Notes under the pieces: generated by a model
Database searches by the model: none
The model's input: only the letters and a program-made list of their open reading frames with translations
Told to the model about the DNA's origin: nothing
Translations under genes and position numbers: made by a program
Part shown: positions 17,699 through 27,400 of the stretch, piece by piece
Layout of the letters: each line of letters opens with the position of its first letter
How positions within the stretch are numbered: the first letter of the stretch is position 1
Origin: Bacteroidales bacterium
GTDB taxonomy: Bacteria > Bacteroidota > Bacteroidia > Bacteroidales > P3
Length of the DNA: 50,989 nt
Direction: 5' to 3'
Assembly: GCA_017455205.1 (NCBI GenBank)
Contig: JAFTBM010000021.1
Location: 1 to 50,989 of the forward strand

Positions 17699-19393
17699 CT
17701 ATTGTTCATTGTTCAGCCGATAGGTCCTGTTTTTGTTGGCACCACAGGCTATGATAAGGCCTGCTTTTGCCATAGAGTTGAGGTAAAAACGTGTCCTCGA
17801 CAAACTAATTTTTAGTGTTTTTGACAACTGAGATGTGGTGACATCCGTATTTAATGACAGATATTCCATTATTATCGCTTGTTTGTCACCCAATTTGTCG
17901 CTTGTTTTGAGATTTATCGCCTGTTTATCGCCCAATTTGTCGCCTGTTTCCTCAGCGGTCGGCTCTTCGTGTTTCTCTACTTCCCAATGGCCGCCCTTGC
18001 CAGGACCTACCCGGCGGATGATGCCCTTTTTACGAAGATTTGCAATCTGTTTTGTTATTGCTCTTCGGCTCATTCCCAATGCTCCAGCTATCTCTTGTGT
18101 GGTAATTTGGGAGTTGGCCGACATTAGAGAAATGATTTTCTGGGAACTTTTCTGGGAACTTTTCTGGGAACTTTTCGATCCCTCTTCTGGCCACTTCTGT
18201 CTATCGGTATGTTGAACTTCCGACAAACTTCCGACATTTAACGTGTCATCTCCTGTTTTTCCCATAACATTCTCCGTTTTTACTCCATCGTCCTGCTCGC
18301 CTTCCTCTGGTATCCAGTTATATGGGACAATCATTCGGATGTAATTGTCGCCAAACTCGAAATTGTCTCGTCCATAAGTGCGCATAATACGATTCATCCC
18401 AGAGCCGAGAGCCTCCACCATCTCCACATCACGGAACACCCGCATCAGTTCCCTGTTACGAGGCATGCTCACCCCGTTGAAGAAATCATCCTTTGTCAGT
18501 CCCAATGGTATTTTACCAATGGAGGTTATCTCCAATCGGTCGGAAAACAGTTCTATTTTGGAAGGGACACCGTAATAGTAATCGTTATGCACAACAGCAT
18601 TGATAACCGCCTCCCTCACGGCTATTTTGTCCCACTGAGGGGTGTCAATGCGCCGAGTAGAAGTAATCTTTGACGATACTTTGTTCTCCACATCGAGCTT
18701 GTCAAGCACTTTCTGTGTAGCAGTAATCAGACAGCAATATCCGTACTCATTGTTGGAAATCAGATCGTATCGGTCTGTTCCTGCATACCTGGCCAGTTTC
18801 ATTGAATTGCCGTTTTCATCGGCAAGCAGATAGGCCACATAGTTGTATTTTCCGTCGTCGGTCATCAAATCAAGCGACCGAATGAAATTGTCATTGAGTT
18901 GAAACCCTTTTTCGGTGTAATAGATTTTCAGTTGCGCAAATGTCAAATCCTGTCGCGGCGATACCACATTCTTCAGCGAGTTGTGTACTCTGCGGGCGTA
19001 AAGGTCTTCGATTTGTGCACTCGTCATGGGCTCTGCCGCTGTTCCCACTCGTATAAAACAGCCCTTTTCGGACAATCCATAACGGGTTTTGTAATAAGGT
19101 TTCTCACTTCCGCTCGAAATGAAAACCTTGATGACAGGTATATTGTCGATTTGTTCGACTGTCACATCAAACAGCCCCATCGGCGATGGAGAAACACCTG
19201 TTCTGATGCGGTCTTTGATTTTCAGCATATCGCCATCTATGTCATTTACCCCCACAGCCTTTCCACTATCATCGATACCAATATAAATAATACCACCCTC
19301 ACGGTAATTGAGGAAAGCCACCACTTCGCGTTCCAAATCGAGGTCGCGTGTCAGTTCGCGTTTGAATTCTATACGATTGGTCTCTTTCATCAT
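17699..19393 (-). CDS. AlbA_2/Schlafen-type ATP-binding winged-helix regulator in the type I locus
   Basis: A 564-residue protein of the AlbA_2 class (once called divergent AAA-4). N-terminal AlbA_2 domain (ETNRIEFKRELTRDLDLERE; LNYREGGIIYIGIDDSGKAV), a GHKL-like ATPase half (REAVINAVVHNDYYYGVPSK; EALGSGMNRIMRTYG), then winged-helix regions (TTQEIAGALGMSRRAITKQI; TTSQLSKTLKISLSRTRFYL). The linker is built of repeats: SSQK three times from a 12-bp DNA repeat, and two copies of DKLGDKQAI. Such proteins often stand between hsdM and hsdS in Bacteroidota type I loci; role there is unproven, likely regulatory or defensive. Four-base overlap with hsdM (ATGA). Confidence 0.85.
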   Translation of the reverse strand: MMKETNRIEFKRELTRDLDLEREVVAFLNYREGGIIYIGIDDSGKAVGVNDIDGDMLKIKDRIRTGVSPSPMGLFDVTVEQIDNIPVIKVFISSGSEKPYYKTRYGLSEKGCFIRVGTAAEPMTSAQIEDLYARRVHNSLKNVVSPRQDLTFAQLKIYYTEKGFQLNDNFIRSLDLMTDDGKYNYVAYLLADENGNSMKLARYAGTDRYDLISNNEYGYCCLITATQKVLDKLDVENKVSSKITSTRRIDTPQWDKIAVREAVINAVVHNDYYYGVPSKIELFSDRLEITSIGKIPLGLTKDDFFNGVSMPRNRELMRVFRDVEMVEALGSGMNRIMRTYGRDNFEFGDNYIRMIVPYNWIPEEGEQDDGVKTENVMGKTGDDTLNVGSLSEVQHTDRQKWPEEGSKSSQKSSQKSSQKIISLMSANSQITTQEIAGALGMSRRAITKQIANLRKKGIIRRVGPGKGGHWEVEKHEEPTAEETGDKLGDKQAINLKTSDKLGDKQAIIMEYLSLNTDVTTSQLSKTLKISLSRTRFYLNSMAKAGLIIACGANKNRTYRLNNEQ

Positions 19394-21435
19394 TGCAAAT
19401 TGTCAATTTTGTTCAGCCATTCACTCAACTCTTTCTCTGCCGCCGATTCCGCTTGCAATGCATTGCGGAAATCCGAAATGGCCTGCTTCAAATCGATTTG
19501 CTCCTCAGGCTCAAAGGTATCGACATAGCGTGGAATATTGAGGTTGAACTCGTTCTCCTCGATCTCGTCCATATCGGCGATGGAGAAATAGCGCTTGCGT
19601 AACTCCGGGTCGGCAAACATCTGGAGTAGTTCGTCCTCTACATTATCAATCGCCTGTGATTGTTTTGTCGCCTTGTCTTTGGCTGCGTTTATCTTGGCCG
19701 TTTTGTCTGCCAAGAGCTTGTCTAAAGCATTTTGAGCGGTCTCCAATGCCTTTAGTTCACTCTTGGTTGGAGCCTTCCCGTTCTTCTCTTTCTCCTGAAT
19801 AACTTGTTTGGCCTTGTTCAGCTTTTCTGTCTTGATGGCGATATCTTCCGCCGTATCCTTCTCTATCTCGGATATTTCGTAATCATAGTCAAGAAGTATC
19901 TGGCTATTCAGCTGCACCTTCCTGTCTGCAATCCAGGCCTTGGCTTTGTCAATATTTCCCCAGCTCTCCAATATGGTGGAGATACGGAGCACGTCATGAG
20001 GTTCCAACACACTCATATTGGCATCCTCGCGATACCAGCCTTTCTTGGCGGCATAGACCATTAGCACCTTGTTCTTGCGCTCGGCCAGTTTGTTCTTGTC
20101 GAAGAAGATAATAGCACCAGGAATGGTGGTGCCATAGAAGAGGTTGCCTGGCAGCACGACAATGGCATCAATGATGTTGATGTGCTTAGAGAAATCGATG
20201 CCCTGCAAAAAGCCCCGACGAATGAGGTATTCCACATCGGCCTTGCGGTTCTGTCCGTCCTCTTCTTCTGTCTTCTCCGGCTGTCCTCGGAAAAGGACAC
20301 CTTGCGGACATACCACTCCCGCTTTCCCCTTGTCGTCCAGAGAGGCAATGATGTGTTGCAAGAAAGCGAAGTCGCCATTGCTGTAGGGCGGAATGCCATA
20401 GACAAGACGGTTGTAAGGGTCTGAAAACTCCTTCTTGTATTCCAGTTGAGGCGCCCCATCCTTTTTTAGGACGGCCTTCCCCTTTTTGTCTTTCTTGGGT
20501 TCGCCATTCTGTGCCCAGTTCTCCATGGAGAATGGGAAATTGGCCATCACTTTGTCGAATGTCCTTAGCTCCAATGCATTCCCCTCTTCCTTGAACTTCG
20601 GGTCACGGATGGTGTCGCCTTGTTCAATGCGGGCATCCAGGCCATGGAGAATCATGTTGATGTTACTGATAGCCCATGTGTTCCATACCAGCTCCTGCCC
20701 GAACAAACGAATGCTTCTGGGGTCATTATATTGCATCCTCACATACTTCGCCGCATTGAGTAGGAAGCCACCCGAGCCGCATGTCGGGTCATAAACGGTT
20801 TCGCCTTCTGCCGGCTTCAGATAGCGGACAATGATATCAACAACTTCCTGCGGTGTATAGAACTGTCCCGCCATTGTGCCACCTTTGTTCTCGTCAGCAA
20901 AGCGTTTTATCAAGTATTCGTATGCATCGCCTAACACATCGACAGTCACGTTCTTGTTGCTGAGGTCGACAGCCCCCAAATAGCTGATCAGGTTGGAAAG
21001 CACCTCTGGGTCGAGTTTCTTACCACCAGAGCCATCAGGCGCAGGCTCGTTCCAACGGACGGTATTGATGATGCCTTTCAGAATATATTTACCGTTCTTA
21101 TCAACATTTTGGTCTGCGATGGCACCCACCGCCTTGTCAAATGCCTCATTTTTCTTGTCAATAGGTGCTTTTCTTACATCATCCCAAAAACAGCCGTCGG
21201 GGATGACAAAATCGTGATTCTTCTTGTTGATTGTATCCTGCTCCTTTGCTGTTGGCTCACGACAATTATCACTTCTGAACTGCTCTATCCCATGCTCACT
21301 TTCCCACTTATAATTGTCCGATAGGCGTTTAAAAAACAAGAGAGAGAGGATGTAAGACTTATAATCCTCCACCTTGTCGCGGAGAATATCAGCCATCCCG
21401 AAAAGCAGGCTGCCTAATGCTTGTTTTGTTATCAT
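19390..21435 (-). CDS. hsdM: Type I restriction-modification DNA methyltransferase subunit HsdM
   Basis: N6-adenine methyltransferase subunit. 681 residues: HsdM N-terminal helical domain (LRDKVEDYKSYILSLLFFKR), then the catalytic domain with GQFYTPQEVVD (190-200), SAM motif DPTCGSGGFLLNAAK (216-230), GQELVWNTWAISNINM, and motif IV at 298-303 reading ANFPFS where NPPF/Y is the common form. A long charged coiled region (about 525-630: KLNKAKQVIQEKEKNGKAP, ALETAQNALDKLLADKTAKI) precedes the C-terminus. First gene of the type I remnant; hsdR does not occur on either side in this window. Confidence 0.93.
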   Translation of the reverse strand: MITKQALGSLLFGMADILRDKVEDYKSYILSLLFFKRLSDNYKWESEHGIEQFRSDNCREPTAKEQDTINKKNHDFVIPDGCFWDDVRKAPIDKKNEAFDKAVGAIADQNVDKNGKYILKGIINTVRWNEPAPDGSGGKKLDPEVLSNLISYLGAVDLSNKNVTVDVLGDAYEYLIKRFADENKGGTMAGQFYTPQEVVDIIVRYLKPAEGETVYDPTCGSGGFLLNAAKYVRMQYNDPRSIRLFGQELVWNTWAISNINMILHGLDARIEQGDTIRDPKFKEEGNALELRTFDKVMANFPFSMENWAQNGEPKKDKKGKAVLKKDGAPQLEYKKEFSDPYNRLVYGIPPYSNGDFAFLQHIIASLDDKGKAGVVCPQGVLFRGQPEKTEEEDGQNRKADVEYLIRRGFLQGIDFSKHINIIDAIVVLPGNLFYGTTIPGAIIFFDKNKLAERKNKVLMVYAAKKGWYREDANMSVLEPHDVLRISTILESWGNIDKAKAWIADRKVQLNSQILLDYDYEISEIEKDTAEDIAIKTEKLNKAKQVIQEKEKNGKAPTKSELKALETAQNALDKLLADKTAKINAAKDKATKQSQAIDNVEDELLQMFADPELRKRYFSIADMDEIEENEFNLNIPRYVDTFEPEEQIDLKQAISDFRNALQAESAAEKELSEWLNKIDNLQ

Positions 21436-21494
21436 TTGATTATTCTATGGATTTAATTGGTTCTATATGATCCATTCCATTATTATTACGAAAA

Positions 21495-21653
21495 TTAGTG
21501 CCAACTTATGCAGAGGAAATCATTGTTCTCATTAAGTTCATTGCTATGCGCTTTCCTGGCAAGTCCGCATTGGATTTTGCCAAGATGTGCGTAATAAACA
21601 TGGTCGCCGATTGTATCAGAAATTTCTATGACAGACTGCTTAACTTTGGCCAT
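21495..21653 (-). CDS. Small hypothetical protein, 52 aa
   Basis: A short frame from ATG at 21653 to TAA at 21495: starts MAKVKQSVIEISDTIGDHVY and ends NENNDFLCISWH. The MAKVKQ...GDHVYYAHLGKIQ pattern resembles the starts of small Bacteroidota phage or mobile-element proteins, but I cannot name a family. It lies 59 bp upstream of hsdM at the A+T-rich island edge. Could be a fragment of a longer lost gene. The remaining bases of 21436-21835 hold only this frame and the hairpin at 21760-21823. Confidence 0.4.
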   Translation of the reverse strand: MAKVKQSVIEISDTIGDHVYYAHLGKIQCGLARKAHSNELNENNDFLCISWH

Positions 21654-21759
21654 AATTTTAATTGATCAGCACCGATGGCATAACGGGGATATAGCGTAAT
21701 TATTGCATTGCTACAGCAAGCGACACAATAGGGAAAACCTGCGAGAACAATAGGTGGGT

Positions 21760-21823
21760 AAAAAACAATAATCAACCTATTAAGGTTGGTGAACTGCATG
21801 ATCCTCCAGCCCTAATAGGTTGA
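21760..21823 (-). terminator. Probable pgk terminator with two alternative hairpins
   Basis: An 11-bp perfect inverted repeat, TCAACCTATTA at 21772-21782 and TAATAGGTTGA at 21813-21823, followed on the minus strand by TTATTGTTTTTT. A nested shorter hairpin (CAACC/GGTTG across 21773-21788) uses the same distal arm, so the two structures exclude each other. It stands 13 bp after the pgk stop codon. Confidence 0.6.
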
Positions 21824-21835
21824 GTATTACCAATT

Positions 21836-23032
21836 CTACTCCTGGATGGCTTTGATGCCGGGGAGGGCTTTGCCTTCGAGGTATTCGAGCATGGCGCCAC
21901 CGCCGGTGGAGACATAGCTCATCTGGTCGGCTATGCCCATCTGCTTGACGGCAGCCACACTGTCGCCACCGCCCACGGCGGCAAAGCAACCCTGCTTGCA
22001 GGCCTCGGCTACGCTACGGGCTATCTCATGGGTTCCTTTGGCAAAGGTGGGCAGTTCGAAGACACCGGCAGGGCCGTTCCAGAGGATGGTCTTGCTGCCC
22101 ATAATGATGTCGCGGATAGCCTTGCAGCTCTCGGGGCCGCAGTCCATGCTCTCCCAGCCGTCGGGAACCTCGCCGCTGGGGACAATCTGCGTGTTGGCAT
22201 CGTTGGCAAAGCGGTCGCCGATGACGCTGTCGACGGGCAGGTAGTAGCGAACACCTTTCTCGTCCATGCGGCGCATGAGCTCCTTGGCCAGGTCGAGCTT
22301 GTCGTCCTCGCAGATGGAATTGCCGATCTTGCCGCCGAGAGCCTTGGTGAAGGTGTAGCGCATGCCACCGATGATGACCATATTGTCGACCTTGTCGAGC
22401 AGGTTCTCGAGGATGCCAATCTTGCTGCTGACCTTTGAGCCGCCGATGATGGCGGTGAAGGGGCGCGGAGGATTCTGCATCAGCTTCTCGAGGTTGCGCA
22501 CCTCATTCTCCATGAGGAAGCCGAAATACTTGTCGTTCGGGAAGAAGCGGGCAATGACTGCGGTGGAAGAATGTTCGCGGTGGGCGGCACCGAAGGCGTC
22601 GTTGATGTAGCAGTCGCCGAGGGCGGCCAGCTGGCGGGCCAGCTCTTCGCCGCCTTTGGTCTCTTCGGGGTAGAAGCGGATGTTCTCCAGCAGCATCACC
22701 TCGCCACCTTTCAGCTCCTTGGCCATTTGCTCGGGCACACCAGTTCCGAGGAGTTCCTGCGTGAACTTCACGGGACGACCGATGAGGGTCTCCAGATATT
22801 TGGCCACGGGCTCAAGGGTCAGCTCGGGCTCAAATCCGCCTTTCTTCGGACGGCCGAAGTGGGCCATGATGATAATAGCGGCATCGTCCTTCAAGAGCTT
22901 TTCAATGGTAGGCATCGACTCGCGCATGCGGGTGTCGTCGGTAATCTCCTTCTTATCGTTCATCGGGACGTTGAAGTCCACACGCAGCAGCACCTTGCGT
23001 CCTGCGAAACTGATATCTTTGATTGACTTCAT
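21836..23032 (-). CDS. pgk: Phosphoglycerate kinase
   Basis: Glycolysis: 1,3-bisphosphoglycerate plus ADP to 3-phosphoglycerate plus ATP, cytoplasmic. 398 residues with family marks: RKVLLRVDFNVPMND near the N-terminus, MAHFGRPKKGG, INDAFGAAHREHSS, AIIGGSKVSSKIG, and the nucleotide-binding GPAGVFE and AVGGGDSVAAVKQMG. Length is normal for bacterial Pgk. Downstream of atpB by 22 bp on the same strand, so the two are probably cotranscribed. Confidence 0.97.
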   Translation of the reverse strand: MKSIKDISFAGRKVLLRVDFNVPMNDKKEITDDTRMRESMPTIEKLLKDDAAIIIMAHFGRPKKGGFEPELTLEPVAKYLETLIGRPVKFTQELLGTGVPEQMAKELKGGEVMLLENIRFYPEETKGGEELARQLAALGDCYINDAFGAAHREHSSTAVIARFFPNDKYFGFLMENEVRNLEKLMQNPPRPFTAIIGGSKVSSKIGILENLLDKVDNMVIIGGMRYTFTKALGGKIGNSICEDDKLDLAKELMRRMDEKGVRYYLPVDSVIGDRFANDANTQIVPSGEVPDGWESMDCGPESCKAIRDIIMGSKTILWNGPAGVFELPTFAKGTHEIARSVAEACKQGCFAAVGGGDSVAAVKQMGIADQMSYVSTGGGAMLEYLEGKALPGIKAIQE

Positions 23033-23054
23033 AGGTATGGGTTATTTATAGGGT

Positions 23055-24137
23055 TTAGGCTTCGGCGTGATGCGGCTCGCTGACGGCCATACCGATGTAG
23101 AGGGCTGTCAGCATAGTGAAGACGAAGGCTTGGATGTAGGCTACCAAGCATTCAAGCAGGGAGATGAAGACGCTGAAGAGGACACTGACCACGCTCACCG
23201 CACCGCCCACAGCAACACCGAAGAGGTTGCTGAGGATGAAGATAATCACAATGAAGCCGAGGATAACAATATGGCCAGCCGTCATATTGGCAAAGAGACG
23301 AATCATCAGCACGATAGGCTTGGTAAAGACTCCCACCAGCTCAACCACGGGCATTAGGGGGAAAATCTTGAGCCACGCTGGAACACCAGGGGTATTGAAG
23401 ATGTCTGTCCAATAATGCTTATTGCCACTGATATTGGTGATGAGGAAAGTGATGACCGCAAGGGTGGCGGTAACGGCCAAGTTGCCTGTAATGTTGGCTC
23501 CTGCGGGGAAGAATGGAATAAGGCCAAGGATATTACAGAAGAAGATGAAAAAGAAGAGGGTCAGCAGATAGGGCAGGTATTTTGTATACTTGGCTTCTCC
23601 AATCATAGGCCGAGCAATGCTATCGCGCACAAAGACCACCAGCATCTCCACCAAGCTTTGCAATCCTTTGGGAGCTTGATTGGGACGCTTCTTATAACCC
23701 GCACGGGCAATAAAGACGATGACCAGCAGCAGGATGGAAGCTATCATAATGGCTGCCGAGGTTTTGGTGATACTCAAATCAAGTGGCCTTTGCTCAAGCA
23801 CCTCACCCGAAGCATCCACGCAAACAATTTCCTCCTTCTGTGCACCGCCACCTACAAGGCGATAGCCTCTATAGTCCGCATGTCCGTGATGAAACCTTGC
23901 CGAACTGAAAACATCCAAGTGGCCATTATTCCACAATATCACTGGCAAAGGAATGGCCACGGCATGCTCTGCACCGCTCTTGTCTTTGTAGTCAAACATG
24001 TGCCAAGAATGAGCATCGGTTACGTGTCCGATTATCATTGAGCCAGGGTCGAAAGCCTCACTTTCGTCCTCGGAGGCCCGCCCCACGGCGGGAAAACACA
24101 ACACTGCCGCCAATATGGCAATAAAGAGTTTTTTCAT
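23055..24137 (-). CDS. atpB: F0F1 ATP synthase subunit a
   Basis: Membrane half-channel subunit of the F0 motor. 360 residues: a signal-like N-terminus (MKKLFIAILAAVLCFPAVGRA), a long periplasmic N-terminal region of about 120 residues common in Bacteroidota AtpB, then five to six membrane spans. The proton path segment reads MIRLFANMTAGHIVILGF, with the essential arginine. Odd: none of atpE, F, H, A, G, D or C is adjacent; the neighbours are a small DNA-binding-like ORF (4-bp overlap) and pgk. The gene looks intact. Confidence 0.94.
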   Translation of the reverse strand: MKKLFIAILAAVLCFPAVGRASEDESEAFDPGSMIIGHVTDAHSWHMFDYKDKSGAEHAVAIPLPVILWNNGHLDVFSSARFHHGHADYRGYRLVGGGAQKEEIVCVDASGEVLEQRPLDLSITKTSAAIMIASILLLVIVFIARAGYKKRPNQAPKGLQSLVEMLVVFVRDSIARPMIGEAKYTKYLPYLLTLFFFIFFCNILGLIPFFPAGANITGNLAVTATLAVITFLITNISGNKHYWTDIFNTPGVPAWLKIFPLMPVVELVGVFTKPIVLMIRLFANMTAGHIVILGFIVIIFILSNLFGVAVGGAVSVVSVLFSVFISLLECLVAYIQAFVFTMLTALYIGMAVSEPHHAEA

Positions 24138-24397
24138 ACGTCGATTTTCTCTACTTTCTTTAGGTTGTTAAATATGTCAATCTGGACAATATCGAAGAGC
24201 CCAAGTTGGTTGGCTGCACAATTCTCCCTTTTGGGAAGGTGAGCAGCCGCCTCACGAAGTCCCTGCCTCGTCAATCGAGCCAACGCCACGGGGCGACTGA
24301 CCTTGTAGGCATCAGCTATTGCCGTTAGGCGGCGAAGCTCGCACTCGGTGAGTAGCAGCGTGTACTTCTTCGTTTTATGTGCTTTCTTTTTGGCCAT
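24134..24397 (-). CDS. Small basic protein, possibly ribbon-helix-helix
   Basis: 87 residues starting MAKKKAHKTKKYTLLLTECE. The N-terminal basic strand, followed by ELRRLTAIADAYKVSRPVALARLTRQGLREAA, is compatible with a ribbon-helix-helix DNA-binding fold (strand, helix, turn, helix); this is inference from pattern only. It is tightly placed: 3 bp after the DUF2723 gene and overlapping the atpB start by 4 bp (ATGA), so it is very likely translated. It may regulate the run or simply be a Bacteroidales hitchhiker. Confidence 0.7.
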   Translation of the reverse strand: MAKKKAHKTKKYTLLLTECELRRLTAIADAYKVSRPVALARLTRQGLREAAAHLPKRENCAANQLGLFDIVQIDIFNNLKKVEKIDV

Positions 24398-24400
24398 TGG

Positions 24401-27400
24401 CTATCTGTAGGATGATGGGGTGAACCCAGAAAGCACTTCGTCGGCCAGCTGGGCGAGGTCATTGTTTTGCAGCGTATGCTCCGCCCGTTCACCAAGCAAG
24501 GCCATTATCTGCAGGTCGTCTTGCAATTTTCCCCTCACGCTGACGGCTTTCTTTTTGGGGAAAGAAGCAAGGTAACGAATTTCCTCATCATAGTACTTAA
24601 ACACCGATTTCCACAATTCTATAGCCTCTTCCTCGCCGTAGAGATTCTTGTAGAGGTCAATTACATCCACCCTCATGCTTCCTGTCATAACGTAGGCAGC
24701 ATATACATCCAGTGGGAAGTTGGACGCAGGGAAATTCTCGCGTGCGAGGTCGAGGAGTTTGCGTGCTTTCGCCGCATTGCCCTTGACATACTCGTCGTAG
24801 GCTACCATTACCATTGACTGGCGCTGTACCGTTCCCATATTAAAGCTTATCGGGTCAACGTAAATATCGCTATTGAGGTTGCCCCACTTGAGTGGTTCTC
24901 CGTCTGCACCATCAATAAAGAAGTCTGCAGTCTGTTCCGTGTACCTCTCACCACGCGAAGGATAGGGCAGGAGCTTGAAATTCATACCATCCTGCACTGA
25001 ATAGGCGTTCACCAAAGGGAAGACATCGCGGATATAACTCGGGTTCATAATATTGATGTCGCGCATAAACTTGTTGGTACCCAAGATGTCGAGTATCATC
25101 ATCTCGTGCCGATAGAGTACTTGCTTTCCTATTTCCCAGCGTATCTCGGGGTTTATGCTATCCGCCATCTCTGCTGGGATTACGCCAGCCTGCACCAGTG
25201 CAGGAATGTCAAGCGTTATCTTAAATCGCTTGGTGGGCAGAATGATTGCGCTTTCACCACTGCGCACATCCCTTTGGGTGAACTGCTTGGGGTGATTCTT
25301 GATTAACTCAAGTACTTTCGATACCTCTAAATACTCCGCACTTCTGTCGGCCACCAGGAACGCATCCTGTCCAAGTCCATAGTACTCCTTCGGGAGGGTG
25401 AAAGGCAGCGGTTCGCTTTCGTAGAGCTTGTTGTAGAGCTGCTCCACGTACCAGTACATACCCGAAAGCGTGTAATTAAGGATTCTCACATCGGTGCGCG
25501 TACCTTCCACCTCCTGTGCATACCACAGAGGGAATGTATCGTTGTCGCCGAAAGTAATCAGCACTCCGTTCTGCCCGATGCTCTTGAGGTAGTTCTGGGC
25601 GAAATCGCGGGCGGCATATTTCTGCGAGCGGTCGTGGTCGTCCCAGTTTTCGGCAGCCAATAGGCAGGGGACACCAGCCATACAGGCCACAAACACTATG
25701 GGCATCACCACTTTATAGCTCTCTTCTCGGTGCTTTTTGAAGAGGCCACTTATCCACTCGGCCAAGCCCATCACGCCCATTCCTATCCAAATGGCGTAGA
25801 AGCTGAACGACCCCACGAAAGCGTAGTCGCGTTCACGCGGTTGGCGCGGCGGCATATTGAGGTAGATGGCAATGGCCAACCCCGTCATAAAGAACATAAT
25901 GAAGACGATGAAAGCATCTTTGGGGTGCTTCTTGATATGGTAGAATATACCAATCAGCCCCAACAGCAGCGGCAGCATATAGTAGCGGTTGCGCGCCTTG
26001 TTGGACTGCATAGCTTCGGGCAGGTTGTCCTGTGGCCCGAGCCGTGCCTCATCGATAGGCTTGATGCCGCTTATCCAGTTGCCATGCAGGTAATCGCGAG
26101 TGCCATCCTCGTTGTAGTAGTGTCCCTGCTCATCGTTTTGCCTACCAGCAAAGTTCCACATGAAATAGCGCCAATACATCCAACCCAGCTGGTAGCGGTT
26201 GAGGAATGTCAGGTTTTGCCCTTCAGTGGGCTTTTTCCCTTTAGGTGCCTTGCCCGCCCAATATTCGTAGAACTTGGGGTGAAGCCGACTATTGTCGTTG
26301 CTCCACATACGGGGGAACACACCTGTATGCTCTTTTTTGTAGACGTATTTTTGGGCATGCGATGCCACTATGTAGCGATCTTTACCCTTGTCGTTTTTCC
26401 CTCGCACATACTTGGTATAGCCCGGCTTGACATCGATGGGGTTGCCTGCCGTATAGAATTGACCCGTAAGGAGCGGGGTGTCGCCATACTGCTCGCGCCC
26501 TAAATACGCCCTCATGGCCACGGCATCTTTCGGTGCGTTCTCGTTGAGCGGGGTGTTGGTATTTGCTCGGATAACAAGCACAAAGAAAGTGCTGTAGCCT
26601 ATCACCAGCATAGCAAAAGCCAATATAGCCGCATTCCACACTGGCTGATGCCGACGGTGGGTATACCAAAGCCCCCACACTACGGCGGCAGCCAAGAGCG
26701 TGAAGAAAAATATGGTGCCGCTATTGAACGGAAGTCCCAAGATATTGACAAAGAAGACGTCAATGGCCGAATCCACATTCACTATCCCAGGTATCACGCC
26801 CCACAATATCAAGGCCAGCGCCACAAACGAGAGTACACCCGTTAGGATGAACCCCTTTACCGTCGTCTTTGGCCACTTCTTGAAGTAGACTACATAGAAG
26901 ATGGCTGGCACGGTGAGCAGGTTGAGCAGGTGGACACCGATGGCCACGCCCACCAGCAAGGCTATCAGTATCAGCCACCGCAGCGAATGCGGGTCGTCGC
27001 TCTGCTCCTCCCATTTCAATATTGCCCAAAACACCAGCGCCGTGAAAAACGACGACATAGCGTAGACCTCACCCTCAACAGCCGAAAACCAAAAGGTGTC
27101 GCTAAACGTGTAGGCCAATGCACCCACCACGCCTGCGGCAAAGACTGCCCACGTGCGGGGATCCTTGAGCGAAGGGTTCTTCGGGTCGGGCAGCAGATGC
27201 TTGCCCAGCAGCGTAATGGCCCAAAAGAGGAACAAGATAGTCAACCCGCTGCACACCGCCGACATAATATTAACGGCGTGGGCAGCACTCTCGGGCGAGG
27301 AGAACATGGAGAAGAGCCGACCTATCAGCTGGAAAGTAGGTGCTCCCGGAGGATGCCCCACCTGCAACTTAAAGGCGGTGCTGATATATTCGCCGCAGTC

